A stretch of 64,000 nucleotides of DNA, taken from Meiothermus sp. GTDB taxonomy: Bacteria; Deinococcota; Deinococci; Deinococcales; Thermaceae. Position 1 is the first letter of the stretch. The number at the start of each line of letters is the position of its first letter. Positions 51,190 to 63,340 of this stretch are shown piece after piece. A program made the position numbers and the translations under genes. Where the stretch lies: assembly GCA_026004095.1 (NCBI GenBank), contig BPIL01000001.1, positions 1 to 64,000 on the forward strand, written 5' to 3'. The notes under the pieces are model-generated. The model did no database searches. It had not been told where the DNA came from and worked only from the letters and a program-made list of their open reading frames with translations.

Positions 51190-51477
51190 ATGACCACCGC
51201 CCCTGAAGCACCCCCGAACCTTCGCTTTGACGTGCAGGATAAAACCCGGATCATCCACCGGTTGCGCCGCCTGGAAGGGCAGGTGCGGGGTTTGCAGAAG
51301 ATGGTAGAGGAAGACCGCGAATGCCGGGAAATCCTCACCCTCCTGAGCGGGGTGCGGCGTGCGCTGGACTCGGTGGGGGAGGAGATCCTGGAGGCCTACC
51401 TGGCCCGCTGCCAGGCCAGCCCAGGGCAGCCCCAGCCGGCCCAGGTGGTTGAGGTGGTGCGGCTGTTGCGGAAGTAA
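51190..51477 (+). CDS. CsoR/CstR-family repressor
   Basis: KTRIIHRLRRLEGQVRGLQKMVEEDRECREILTLLSGVRRALDSVGEEILEAYLARC. Confidence 0.87.
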   Translation: MTTAPEAPPNLRFDVQDKTRIIHRLRRLEGQVRGLQKMVEEDRECREILTLLSGVRRALDSVGEEILEAYLARCQASPGQPQPAQVVEVVRLLRK

Positions 51478-51490
51478 GACCACCAACCGG

Positions 51491-53113
51491 CTAATCTTCT
51501 GCAAGCCGACTGGAGATCAGGGCGGGGTGAATTCGGTCGCGGCCCGCCTGTTTTGCTTTGTAAAGGGCCTGGTCGGCTTGCTCGAGCCAGCGCTGCACGG
51601 TGGCCATCGAAGGGGGGATTTCACCACCGGCCAGCCCCGCCGAGATGCTCAGCCGCCAGGTGATGGGGCTGATCTGCAGGGCCCGCACCTCGCTCTGGAT
51701 GCGCTCCAGCACCCGGTAGGCGTCCTCGAGGTCGGCCCCGAACAGCACCAGCGCAAACTCCTCTCCCCCCAATCGCACCGCCAGGTCGTCGCTCCGGCTG
51801 GCCTTGCGCAGCACCTCGGCCAACTGTTTAAGCAGCTTGTCGCCGACCGGGTGGCCGTAGGTGTCGTTGACCTGTTTGAAGCGGTCGAGATCCAGCAGGG
51901 CCAGGGTGATGGGTTTGTTGCGCTCACCCGCCAGGCGAATCAGGCGCTGCAACTGGCGCTCAAAACCCCGGCGGTTCAAAAGCCCGGTGAGCGGGTCGGT
52001 ATAGGCCTTGCTTCGCCATTCGTTGAGGGTCAGGGAGAGCCGCAGCCGCTCGGTGAGCAGAGGGGCCAGGGCTTCCAGCCTGCGGGTGTCTTTGGGTGCG
52101 CTGGAGAAGTAAAGCCGTCCCTCGGTAGGGGTGTCCAGGGCCAGCTCGAAGGTATAGACGTAAGGGCCGTTCTGCCCTGCCCGGATGGTTACGTCGGAGC
52201 GCACCTCGATCCCCACCAGGTTGCCGTACAGAGGTTGGAGCCCCTCCATCACGCTGTTCAGCACCCCTTGGGGCGTGAGGTTCTGGGTGGACTGGGCTTT
52301 GCTGGAGAGGCTCTCGAGCAGGTTGATCCAGAGCTCGAGCTGCCGCTCGGCTTTGATAATCCGCTGATAGACCCCCCAGCCCATGCCGCCCAGGGTGACC
52401 AGCACCACATAGCCCCACCCCACCAAAACCATGCTGTGGAGCGGGTGTGCAACCTGGGAGGGCCATCCCAGCAGCACCAGACTGCCCAACAAGCTAGCCA
52501 GCACGAACCCCAGCAAACCTTTGTTCAAGCGGGCCTCGGTGGCCTCGAGGTAGCCGCCCCAGCCGATCAGAACGAAGCCCAGGGCCCAGACCAGGTACAC
52601 AAACCCGCCGGGGGGCCAGCCCAGCGCCAGGGCCCAGCTACCCCCGGCTTTGAAGATCAGGCCCAGGCCCCAGATCAGGCGGCTTTCACCAGCCTGTCCG
52701 TGCAAAGCTGCCTCTAGAAGGGGCAGGGCCAGCAGCACCGGTAGCAGGTCGGTTAGCCAGACCATCTGAGAAGAGTGGTTTGGAAGAACAGACAGGGCAG
52801 TTACCAGGGCGGCCAGCACAAAAGGTAGCAGGGCCAGGCTTAGGCGGGGGGGTTCGTACAGGGGCAGTTGGCGCAGGGTGGCGGCCCAGGTCAGCGTGGC
52901 GGCGAACAGCAGGACACCGGAGGGGGTTAGCGGGGCCTCGAGGCCTTCCTGGCGCTCGAGGAACCAGACCGCGGCCTGCACACCCCAGAGCAGCGTTCCC
53001 AGACTGGCCCAGCGCCAGACCGGCTCAGCCCGGGCCGGCCACCAAAGCGCTAGACCAGAGGCCGCGGCCAGCAACAAGAGCCCAACTTCCGGGTGTACTC
53101 CCATCACCCTCAT
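51491..53113 (-). CDS. multi-TM diguanylate cyclase
   Basis: Hydrophobic N-terminus; DPLTGLLNRRGFERQLQRLI...ALLDLDRFKQVNDTYGHPVGDKLLKQLAEVLRKASRSDDLAVRLGGEEFALVL (GGEEF). Confidence 0.92.
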   Translation of the reverse strand: MRVMGVHPEVGLLLLAAASGLALWWPARAEPVWRWASLGTLLWGVQAAVWFLERQEGLEAPLTPSGVLLFAATLTWAATLRQLPLYEPPRLSLALLPFVLAALVTALSVLPNHSSQMVWLTDLLPVLLALPLLEAALHGQAGESRLIWGLGLIFKAGGSWALALGWPPGGFVYLVWALGFVLIGWGGYLEATEARLNKGLLGFVLASLLGSLVLLGWPSQVAHPLHSMVLVGWGYVVLVTLGGMGWGVYQRIIKAERQLELWINLLESLSSKAQSTQNLTPQGVLNSVMEGLQPLYGNLVGIEVRSDVTIRAGQNGPYVYTFELALDTPTEGRLYFSSAPKDTRRLEALAPLLTERLRLSLTLNEWRSKAYTDPLTGLLNRRGFERQLQRLIRLAGERNKPITLALLDLDRFKQVNDTYGHPVGDKLLKQLAEVLRKASRSDDLAVRLGGEEFALVLFGADLEDAYRVLERIQSEVRALQISPITWRLSISAGLAGGEIPPSMATVQRWLEQADQALYKAKQAGRDRIHPALISSRLAED

Positions 53114-53252
53114 GAAAGTAGCATTGACATGGAAGGAAGTATCCGAAAAATGCACATTACTACGTTAATTTTGTTCGAATTTCCCGTTAACTGAAGCGGA
53201 CTTTCTTAATCTCGTGGGTTCACGGGCCAACCCAACCCGATAAATTCGGGCT

Positions 53253-56507
<3,255 letters not shown>

Positions 56508-56798
56508 GAGAGTCCATTATTGACCTGGGGGTCAGTTTTGCAAAGGGCGTCCTTATCGCACCAACCCGGGGGAGGGGCTCGGCTGGGTAGCCAGAAGAAG
56601 GGGGTGAGAACTGCCCGAATGGTCTGGATATGTATTTTGCGTGAAGCCATGGGTTGGTTTATTGCTCCAGAACGGCAAATTTTTTGATGGCCGACTTAAT
56701 GCTGTCTACACACGAGCCACCCGGTTCTTACACACCCCTCGCGCATACTTCCTTTCAGGAACGGGCCCAGGCCCTTCCGAGATCGAAAGGAGAACAGT

Positions 56799-57224
56799 AT
56801 GAAGAAGTCCATCCTGATTGCTAGCCTCACTGCTCTGGCCCTTAGCTTTGCTACTGCACAAGATGTGCGCATTGACCAGGGCGATCCCTCGGCGGTTCTG
56901 GTGCAATGGGTCAGCTTGCTGCCCCAGGAGGTGCAGTTGGACGCCTTGAGCCAGGGCCAGGCCCGGCTGCTCTACGATGCCCTGAGCGGCCTGTCCTATG
57001 CTTTTACGCCGGCCCAGGCGCAGGAGGTGGTGCAGGCCATACGCCAGGCTTTGCCCCAGGATGAGGTGCAGGCCCTCGAGCGCGCCGCGGCTCAGACCGC
57101 CAGCCTCAGCGACTCGGACAAGGAAGCGCTGGTCTATTTCTCCGGAGCCCAGTTTGAGGACAGCCTGCGGACAGCCCTGGCCCAACTCTCGGTGGCGGTT
57201 ACCCCAGACTACTCAGGCGAATAA
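56799..57224 (+). CDS. secreted Ala/Gln-rich hypothetical protein
   Basis: RBS aaaggag; signal MKKSILIASLTALALSFATAQ. Confidence 0.7.
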   Translation: MKKSILIASLTALALSFATAQDVRIDQGDPSAVLVQWVSLLPQEVQLDALSQGQARLLYDALSGLSYAFTPAQAQEVVQAIRQALPQDEVQALERAAAQTASLSDSDKEALVYFSGAQFEDSLRTALAQLSVAVTPDYSGE

Positions 57225-57242
57225 CCGGGTTTATACGCCTTT

Positions 57243-57284
57243 CGGTAGTATCGTTTAGGCTTGTCAAAGTGAACGATACTACCG
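57243..57284. repeat. 13-bp perfect inverted repeat
   Basis: CGGTAGTATCGTT-taggcttgtcaaagtg-AACGATACTACCG. Confidence 0.85.
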
Positions 57285-57357
57285 TAATGCTTTTCTACTC
57301 CCTTCGGTCGGCTTGAACCCTTCACCCCTGACTGCGTCCAAAGCTGAAGGATTCAAG
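57275..57357. repeat. interspersed repeat, copy 2
   Basis: GATACTACCGTAATGCTTTTCTACTCCCTTCGGTCGGCTTGAACCCTTCACC...GAAGGATTC. Confidence 0.75.
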
Positions 57358-57379
57358 CGGAAACGGTATTATTCAGACC

Positions 57380-57407
57380 GAAGACCCTCAGTTTTGGGGG
57401 TCTTTTT
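57380..57407. terminator. intrinsic terminator-like hairpin
   Basis: AAGACCCtcagttttgGGGGTCTTTTT. Confidence 0.7.
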
Positions 57408-57462
57408 CAAATCTACATAAAGGCCACCCGAATCCTTCACAGGGCTCTGCCAGGCTATACCC

Positions 57463-58167
57463 ATGTCGTCCACAGCCGATACACTGGATTCGATGGCGCT
57501 GGTACTGGTGGTGGAAGACGAGCCGGAGATCGCTGAGATTCTGGAAGGTTACCTGCGCCGGGAGGGGTTCCGCACCGAGCGGGCCTCCGATGGCCGGCAG
57601 GCTTTGAACCTGGTTCGAGCGGCCCGGCCCGACCTGGTGCTGCTGGACATCATGCTGCCGGAGGTGGACGGCCTCGAGGTGCTGCGCCGCATCCGCAGCA
57701 GCAGCCACACCCCGGTGATCCTGGTGACGGCCCGCGCCGAGGATCTGGACAAGCTGCTGGGCTTAGAGCTGGGGGCCGACGACTACGTGACCAAGCCCTT
57801 CAGCCCCCGCGAGGTGGTGGCCCGGGTCAAGGCGGTGCTGCGCCGGGTGGTGCTGGCCGAGGCCCCCAAAGAGGTTCTGCGGGTGGGGCCGTTGGAGATA
57901 GATAGTGAGAAGGTGGTGGCCCGGCTGGGCGGGGTGCGCCTCGAGCTCACCCCCACCGAGTTCCGCCTGCTGGAAACCCTGGCCCGCACCCCTGGCAAAG
58001 CCTTCAGCCGGGCCGAGCTGCTGGAGGCTGCCCTGCCCGACTCGGACGCGCTGGAGCGGGTGGTGGACGTGCACCTCAAGAACCTGCGCAGGAAGCTCGA
58101 GGCCGCCGGGGGCGCGGGGCTTCTGGAGACCGTGCGGGGGGTGGGGTACCGGCTCTGGACGGAGTAG
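57463..58167 (+). CDS. OmpR-family response regulator
   Basis: ALVLVVEDEPEIAEILEGYLRREGF...PDLVLLDIMLPEVDGLEVLRRIR...GADDYVTKPFSPREVVARV. Start could be 57493. Confidence 0.93.
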   Translation: MSSTADTLDSMALVLVVEDEPEIAEILEGYLRREGFRTERASDGRQALNLVRAARPDLVLLDIMLPEVDGLEVLRRIRSSSHTPVILVTARAEDLDKLLGLELGADDYVTKPFSPREVVARVKAVLRRVVLAEAPKEVLRVGPLEIDSEKVVARLGGVRLELTPTEFRLLETLARTPGKAFSRAELLEAALPDSDALERVVDVHLKNLRRKLEAAGGAGLLETVRGVGYRLWTE

Positions 58168-58187
58168 GCGGGGCCATCCAACAATAT

Positions 58188-59459
58188 ATGCGTTTCTTCA
58201 ACCGCATCGAGGTTCGACTAAGCCTGCTGATGGCGCTGGTGGTGGTGGCGACCAGCCTGCTCACGGTGGGCCTCAACACCTACCAGCGCGAGCGCACCTT
58301 CCGGGAGTTGCCGGCCGAGGTGCGCGATATCTTGCGGCGCAACGATGGCCGCCTGCCGGCGCTGGGTTTCCCTTCGGAGCTGCGCGATGTGTTGCTTTCC
58401 GGTCAGGAGATTCGCGTGCGGCTCGAGCCCAACCCCGACCCCGAGAACCCCAACCCGGTCTTTGTGCTGAGCCTGCCCGACGGTTCGGGCACCGAGATTC
58501 GGGTGCAGCCGCCGCCCCGCCTGCGGCGGCCCAACCTGGAAACCCGGCTGCAACAGAACCTGCTGATTGCGAGCCTGGCCGCGACCGGCCTGGGGGTGCT
58601 GCTGGCGCTGGTCTTTGCCCGGCGGATTGCGCGGCCCATCGAGGCCATATCCGATGCCGCAGGCCGCCTGGCCCAGGGCGACCTTAAGGCCCGGGTGGGC
58701 CCCCAGCCGGGCGAGGACGAGGTGGCCCGGCTGGCCCGCAACTTCGACCAGATGGCCGAGGCTTTGGAGCGGCTCGAGGCCGAGCGCCGGGCCATGATTG
58801 CCGACATCGCCCACGAGCTGCGCACCCCCCTCACGGTGATGCAGGGCCGCCTCGAGGCCATCCAGGATGGGGTCATGCCCCTGGAGATGGGCGAGATAGA
58901 CCGCCTGCACCAGCAGGCCCGGCTGCTCTCGCGCCTGGTCGAAGACCTGCGCACCCTTTCGCTGGCCGATGCCGGGCGGCTCAACCTAACCTTGCAGCCC
59001 CTCAACCTGGCCGAGCTGGCCGACCGGATGGCCGCTACCTTCCAGCCGGCTCTGGAGGCCAAGCAGATCACGCTCGAGCGGCGGCTGCCCAAGGAGCCCG
59101 TCCTGGTGCGGGCCGATCCCGACCGGCTGGCCCAGGTGATCGGAAACCTGCTCTCCAACGCCCTGGGCCACACCCCCGCCGGGGGGTGGATTGGGCTCGA
59201 GGTGGCCGTTGAGGCCGCGCAGGCCCGCTTGCGGGTGCTGGACAGCGGCCCCGGCATCCCCGCAGAAGCCCTGCATAAGGTTTTCGACCGCTTCTACCGG
59301 GCCGAGGCCTCGCGTTCGAGGGCCACCGGCGGCAGCGGGCTGGGGCTCTCCATCGTCAAGGCCCTGGTGGAGCTGCACAAAGGAACTGTGACCGCCCACA
59401 ACCGCCCCGAGGGCGGGGCCGTCTTCGAGGTGCGCCTGCCGCTCCATCAGACGGCTTGA
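58188..59459 (+). CDS. sensor histidine kinase
   Basis: HAMP; MIADIAHELRTPLTVMQGRLEAIQDGV; GSGLGLSIVKALVELHKG. Confidence 0.93.
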   Translation: MRFFNRIEVRLSLLMALVVVATSLLTVGLNTYQRERTFRELPAEVRDILRRNDGRLPALGFPSELRDVLLSGQEIRVRLEPNPDPENPNPVFVLSLPDGSGTEIRVQPPPRLRRPNLETRLQQNLLIASLAATGLGVLLALVFARRIARPIEAISDAAGRLAQGDLKARVGPQPGEDEVARLARNFDQMAEALERLEAERRAMIADIAHELRTPLTVMQGRLEAIQDGVMPLEMGEIDRLHQQARLLSRLVEDLRTLSLADAGRLNLTLQPLNLAELADRMAATFQPALEAKQITLERRLPKEPVLVRADPDRLAQVIGNLLSNALGHTPAGGWIGLEVAVEAAQARLRVLDSGPGIPAEALHKVFDRFYRAEASRSRATGGSGLGLSIVKALVELHKGTVTAHNRPEGGAVFEVRLPLHQTA

Positions 59460-60787
59460 ACCCGGATCCACAGCTCGGCTGCAAGCCCGTGGGGCTCGAG
59501 GTTTCTGAGTTCCAGCCGGCCCCCGTGTACCTGGGCTACCTGGGCCGCCACGCTCAGGCCCAGGCCGTTGCCCGGCACCCGGGTACCAGGGGCGCGGTAG
59601 AAGGGCTCGGCGGCCCGTTTGAGCACCTCGGGCGGCATGCCCGGCCCTTCGTCCTGCACCCGCAGAATGGCGAACTGCCGGTCGTTGGAGTGGGCCAGCT
59701 CGAGCCGCACCGGGGCCCCCGGGGCGTACTTCTGGGCGTTGGAGAGCAGGTTTTCCAGGGCCTGGCGCAGCAGAAAGGGGTCGCCGGAGGTTTCCAGGTG
59801 AAGGGGCCCCTGGTAGGGCACGCCCGCTTTTTGTGCGACCTCCTGGGCTAGCTGGGCCACGTCCAGCCCCACCCGCTGCCCCCGGCCCTCCCGCGCCAGG
59901 GTCAGGAGCGACTCGCTCAGGTGGGTCATGCGCTCCACCTCCTCCCGCACCACCGATAGGGTTTCCTCGGGCGAGGCCAGCCCCTGCTGCAGCGCGTCGA
60001 GCTGCAAGCGCAAAGAGGTCAGGGGGGTGCGCAGCTCGTGGGCGGCGTTGCGGGTGAACTCGGTCTCGCGCTGGCGGAAGGCCGAGAGCCGCTCGAGCAT
60101 CTGGTTGAAGGTCTGGCTCAGGTGTAAAAGCTCCCCGCTGCCCTCGGCGGGCACCCGCAGGCTCAGGTCGCCCGAGTCGGCCACCCGGCGGGCGGCCTGC
60201 TGGAGGTGGCGCAGGGGCTTCAGGGCCGGCCCGCTCACCAGCCAGGCCACCCCGGCCCCCAGGAGCGCCACCACCAGGGCGGTAAACAGCACGGTCTGCT
60301 GGTAGCCGGCCAGGCTGGCCCGCACCTGGCTGGCCTCGAGCGCCCCCTGCAGGTAGAGCCCGGGGCCCAGGCGCACGCTTTTATACAGCCAGTTCTGCTC
60401 GAGCCGGGCCGCGGGGTGGTTGTCCAGCGGTATTTCGTCGGGGAAACTCCCCCACTCCCGCAGCACCACCTGCCCCTGCACCAGCCGGGCGTGGGCGATG
60501 GTGCCCACCGGTGCGGGGTTTGGAAGGGGAAGCAGGGGCGTGTTGTCCCGCAGGCGCTCCATCCACTCGGTGCCGGAATCGCCGTCCCGATCACGCCTGA
60601 AGAGCCGTGGGGGGCCCCGGCGGCCCTCGAGCTGGTCGGCGATGCGGGCGAGGTAGGCGTTCAGGTCGCGCTCGAGGTTGCCCATCTGCAAGCGTTCGAA
60701 GCTGGCGTACCCTAAAAACCCCTGCACCAGCAGGGCCAGGGCAATGGCCAGGGCGATAAACAGAGCCAGGCGCAGCCGCAGGCTCAT
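59447..60787 (-). CDS. sensor histidine kinase
   Basis: HAMP; FTRNAAHELRTPLTSLRLQLDALQQGL; LENLLSNAQKYAPG; GNGLGLSVAAQVAQVHGG. Confidence 0.92.
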   Translation of the reverse strand: MSLRLRLALFIALAIALALLVQGFLGYASFERLQMGNLERDLNAYLARIADQLEGRRGPPRLFRRDRDGDSGTEWMERLRDNTPLLPLPNPAPVGTIAHARLVQGQVVLREWGSFPDEIPLDNHPAARLEQNWLYKSVRLGPGLYLQGALEASQVRASLAGYQQTVLFTALVVALLGAGVAWLVSGPALKPLRHLQQAARRVADSGDLSLRVPAEGSGELLHLSQTFNQMLERLSAFRQRETEFTRNAAHELRTPLTSLRLQLDALQQGLASPEETLSVVREEVERMTHLSESLLTLAREGRGQRVGLDVAQLAQEVAQKAGVPYQGPLHLETSGDPFLLRQALENLLSNAQKYAPGAPVRLELAHSNDRQFAILRVQDEGPGMPPEVLKRAAEPFYRAPGTRVPGNGLGLSVAAQVAQVHGGRLELRNLEPHGLAAELWIRVQAV

Positions 60788-61446
60788 GGCTCTACCCCCA
60801 GCCGGTAGCCCCCCGGTACCGTGCGCACCACGCTGCTATCCAGCTTGTTGCGCAGGTGGTGCACACACACCTTGACCACCCCGGTATCGGAGGCTTCCTC
60901 CCCCCAGATCAGATCGAGCAGCTCCTCGGGGCTGTAGACCCGGCCCGGAAACAGGGCCAGTCGTTCCAGCAGGGCGTACTCGCGGGGGGAGAGTTCCACC
61001 AGCCGCCCCTCCCAGCGCACGCTGCGCTGGGCGAGATCGAGCTCGAGGGGGCCTCGCTGCACCCGGCTCTGCTTAACCTCGCTCACCCGGCGCAGCAAAG
61101 CCCGCACCCGCGCCAGAAGCTCGGGCAGGTCGAAGGGTTTGACCACGTAGTCGTCACCGCCTTCGTCCAGACCCATCACCCGGTCGGCCAGGGCGTCGCG
61201 GGCGGTCATGAAGAGAATGGGGCCTTTGTAGCCGGCGGCGCGGGCTTCACGGGCCAGAATAAACCCCCCGTCCTCCGACTCGGGCAGGCGCACGTCCAGA
61301 ATCATCAGGTCGGGCTCGGCCTCGGCCAGCAGCGCACGGGCCGTGGTCAGGTCGGGCGCATGGCGCACCTGGTGCCCCTGGGCCTCCAGCGCCCGCAGAA
61401 CCGGGCGGGCGATGTTGGGCTCGTCTTCGACCAGCAAGAGCCGCAT
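60784..61446 (-). CDS. OmpR-family response regulator
   Basis: MRLLLVEDEPNIARPVLRALEAQGHQV...DLMILDVRLPESEDGG...DEGGDDYVVKPFDLPELLARVRALLRR. Confidence 0.92.
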   Translation of the reverse strand: MRLLLVEDEPNIARPVLRALEAQGHQVRHAPDLTTARALLAEAEPDLMILDVRLPESEDGGFILAREARAAGYKGPILFMTARDALADRVMGLDEGGDDYVVKPFDLPELLARVRALLRRVSEVKQSRVQRGPLELDLAQRSVRWEGRLVELSPREYALLERLALFPGRVYSPEELLDLIWGEEASDTGVVKVCVHHLRNKLDSSVVRTVPGGYRLGVEP

Positions 61447-61615
61447 GCCTATAGCTTGCATTGTAGGGGTTATGGGTGGGTTATAGGTCAAAACTGCTTA
61501 GGCACGGGCTTCTTGTAGATGAGAGAGCCTCTCAGCGAGCCGTAACTGCTCCGTAACCGCCCTGCCCCAGACTTCTTCTCGGGAAAGCCAGAGGGCTTTC
61601 CGCAAGGAGGAGAGT

Positions 61616-62080
61616 ATGAACAAAACGCTAAAAACCCTGTTGGTGGTCTCGAGCCTGGCGGTAGCGGGCGCCTTTGCCCAGCAAACCCCGGCGCCCCAGC
61701 CCACCCCGATGCAGCCCAGGGCCATGCAGCGCATGGCCGCGCCCAAGGGCCTGATTGGCAACCTGTACTGGAGCGCGGCCCAGTTCCTGGGGGTCACCCC
61801 CGCCGAGCTGGCGGTGCTGAGCGGTGGTACCAAGACCCTGGCCCAGGTGGCCACCGACCTCGGCAAGACCCCAGCGGCCCTCGAGGCGGCCCTGGTCACC
61901 GCCCGCAACCAGGCCATTGACCAGGCCGTGCAGGCCGGGCGGCTTACTGCCGAGCAGGCCAATACCCTCAAGGCCAGCAGCCAGGCTGTGGCCAAGGCCT
62001 TTGTGGCCCAGCCGGTGCAACTGCGCATGGGCCTGGGGGGCCGGGGTGACTGGGACGGCCCCCGGGGGCGGGGGCGCTAG
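61616..62080 (+). CDS. secreted hypothetical protein
   Basis: Signal MNKTLKTLLVVSSLAVAGAFAQ; SD aaggaggag. Confidence 0.75.
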   Translation: MNKTLKTLLVVSSLAVAGAFAQQTPAPQPTPMQPRAMQRMAAPKGLIGNLYWSAAQFLGVTPAELAVLSGGTKTLAQVATDLGKTPAALEAALVTARNQAIDQAVQAGRLTAEQANTLKASSQAVAKAFVAQPVQLRMGLGGRGDWDGPRGRGR

Positions 62081-62190
62081 GCCCTGTCCGGTGGTAGAAG
62101 TCGGGCGTGTGGTTGAAGCTTCGGCCACACGCCCTTACTACAAAAGCAGAGGCTTACCCGAAACCACTTTTTTGCGGTGGGAGGCGCAGT

Positions 62191-62451
62191 ATGTGGATGA
62201 TGGATTACCGTGGACGTTGGGATGGCTTTGGCTACTACGGCTTTGGCTGGATGGACGATGTGCTGTGGGCCCTGCTGTTGCTCGGACTGATTGCGCTGGT
62301 GGCGGTGCTGATTGTGCGACTGTTGCGCAGCCCCACCAATGGCAGCAAAGCGGCCCCCGACCGGGCCCTGGAGATCGCCCGCGAGCGCTATGCCAAAGGC
62401 GAGATCAGCCAGGCCGAGTTCGAGACCCTCAAGAAGAACCTGAGCGGATAG
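62191..62451 (+). CDS. SHOCT-domain small membrane protein
   Basis: MWMMDYRGRWDGFGYYGFGWMDD, TM, ALEIARERYAKGEISQAEFETLKKNL. Confidence 0.82.
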   Translation: MWMMDYRGRWDGFGYYGFGWMDDVLWALLLLGLIALVAVLIVRLLRSPTNGSKAAPDRALEIARERYAKGEISQAEFETLKKNLSG

Positions 62452-62546
62452 CAGCGGGCGGGATTCGCTGTGCAAAGGTGAACCCCGCCTTCCTAACCCG
62501 TTTGCCACCGTTTATCTAGAAAATGTTGGAAAAAAGGAGGGCCAAA

Positions 62547-63260
62547 ATGGATAACGACGATAAACCGATTGGAACGATTCTGAACCGCCGTAAGGTGCTG
62601 GCCGCCCTGGGCCTGGGCGGGCTGGCCGGGGTGGGTGGGCTAATGAATGGACAGAGGGCCGCAGCCCAGAACAACGCCCTGCCTTCCTGCATTGTGCGCC
62701 CGGCCCTGACCGAGGGGCCCTACTTTGTGGATGTCCAGCTCAACCGCTCCGATATCCGCTCCGACCCCACCACGGGGGTGGTGAAGCCAGGGGTGCCCCT
62801 GAGCCTGCGCTTTGTGGTCTCGAGGGTCTCGGCCAGCGGATGCACCCCACTGCCGGGGGCCATGGTGGACATCTGGCAGTGCGACGCCCAGGGCCTCTAC
62901 TCCGGGGTACAGGATCGCTTCGCCGACACCCGCGGGCAGAAGTGGCTGCGCGGCTACCAGATTACCGATGCCCAGGGGGTGGCCCAGTTCACCACCATCT
63001 ACCCCGGCTGGTATCCGGGCCGCACCGTGCACATCCACTTCAAAATTCGCTACCAGAACCGCGACTTCACCTCGCAGCTCTTCTTCGACGATGCCCTGAG
63101 CGACCGCATTTTTGCCAACCCGCCCTATGTGAAAACGGGCACCCGCACCCGCAACGCCAACGACAGCATCTACCGCAACGGGGGGAGCCAGCTTTTGCTC
63201 AACCTGACCCAGAGCGGGCAGGGCTATGCCGCTACCTTTGATATTGGACTGAACCTCTAG
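62547..63260 (+). CDS. intradiol ring-cleavage dioxygenase-like protein with Tat-like signal
   Basis: NRRKVLAALGLGGLAGVGGLM; CIVRPALTEGPYFVDVQLNRSDIRSD...PGAMVDIWQCDAQGLYSG...TIYPGWYPGRTVHIHFKI. Confidence 0.9.
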   Translation: MDNDDKPIGTILNRRKVLAALGLGGLAGVGGLMNGQRAAAQNNALPSCIVRPALTEGPYFVDVQLNRSDIRSDPTTGVVKPGVPLSLRFVVSRVSASGCTPLPGAMVDIWQCDAQGLYSGVQDRFADTRGQKWLRGYQITDAQGVAQFTTIYPGWYPGRTVHIHFKIRYQNRDFTSQLFFDDALSDRIFANPPYVKTGTRTRNANDSIYRNGGSQLLLNLTQSGQGYAATFDIGLNL

Positions 63261-63340
63261 CCTTCACCAAAACTCCATCCTTTTTTTACGCAAACCTTAT
63301 GCCGCACGGGGATACTTCCCCGCGGAAAGGAGAACCCGTG

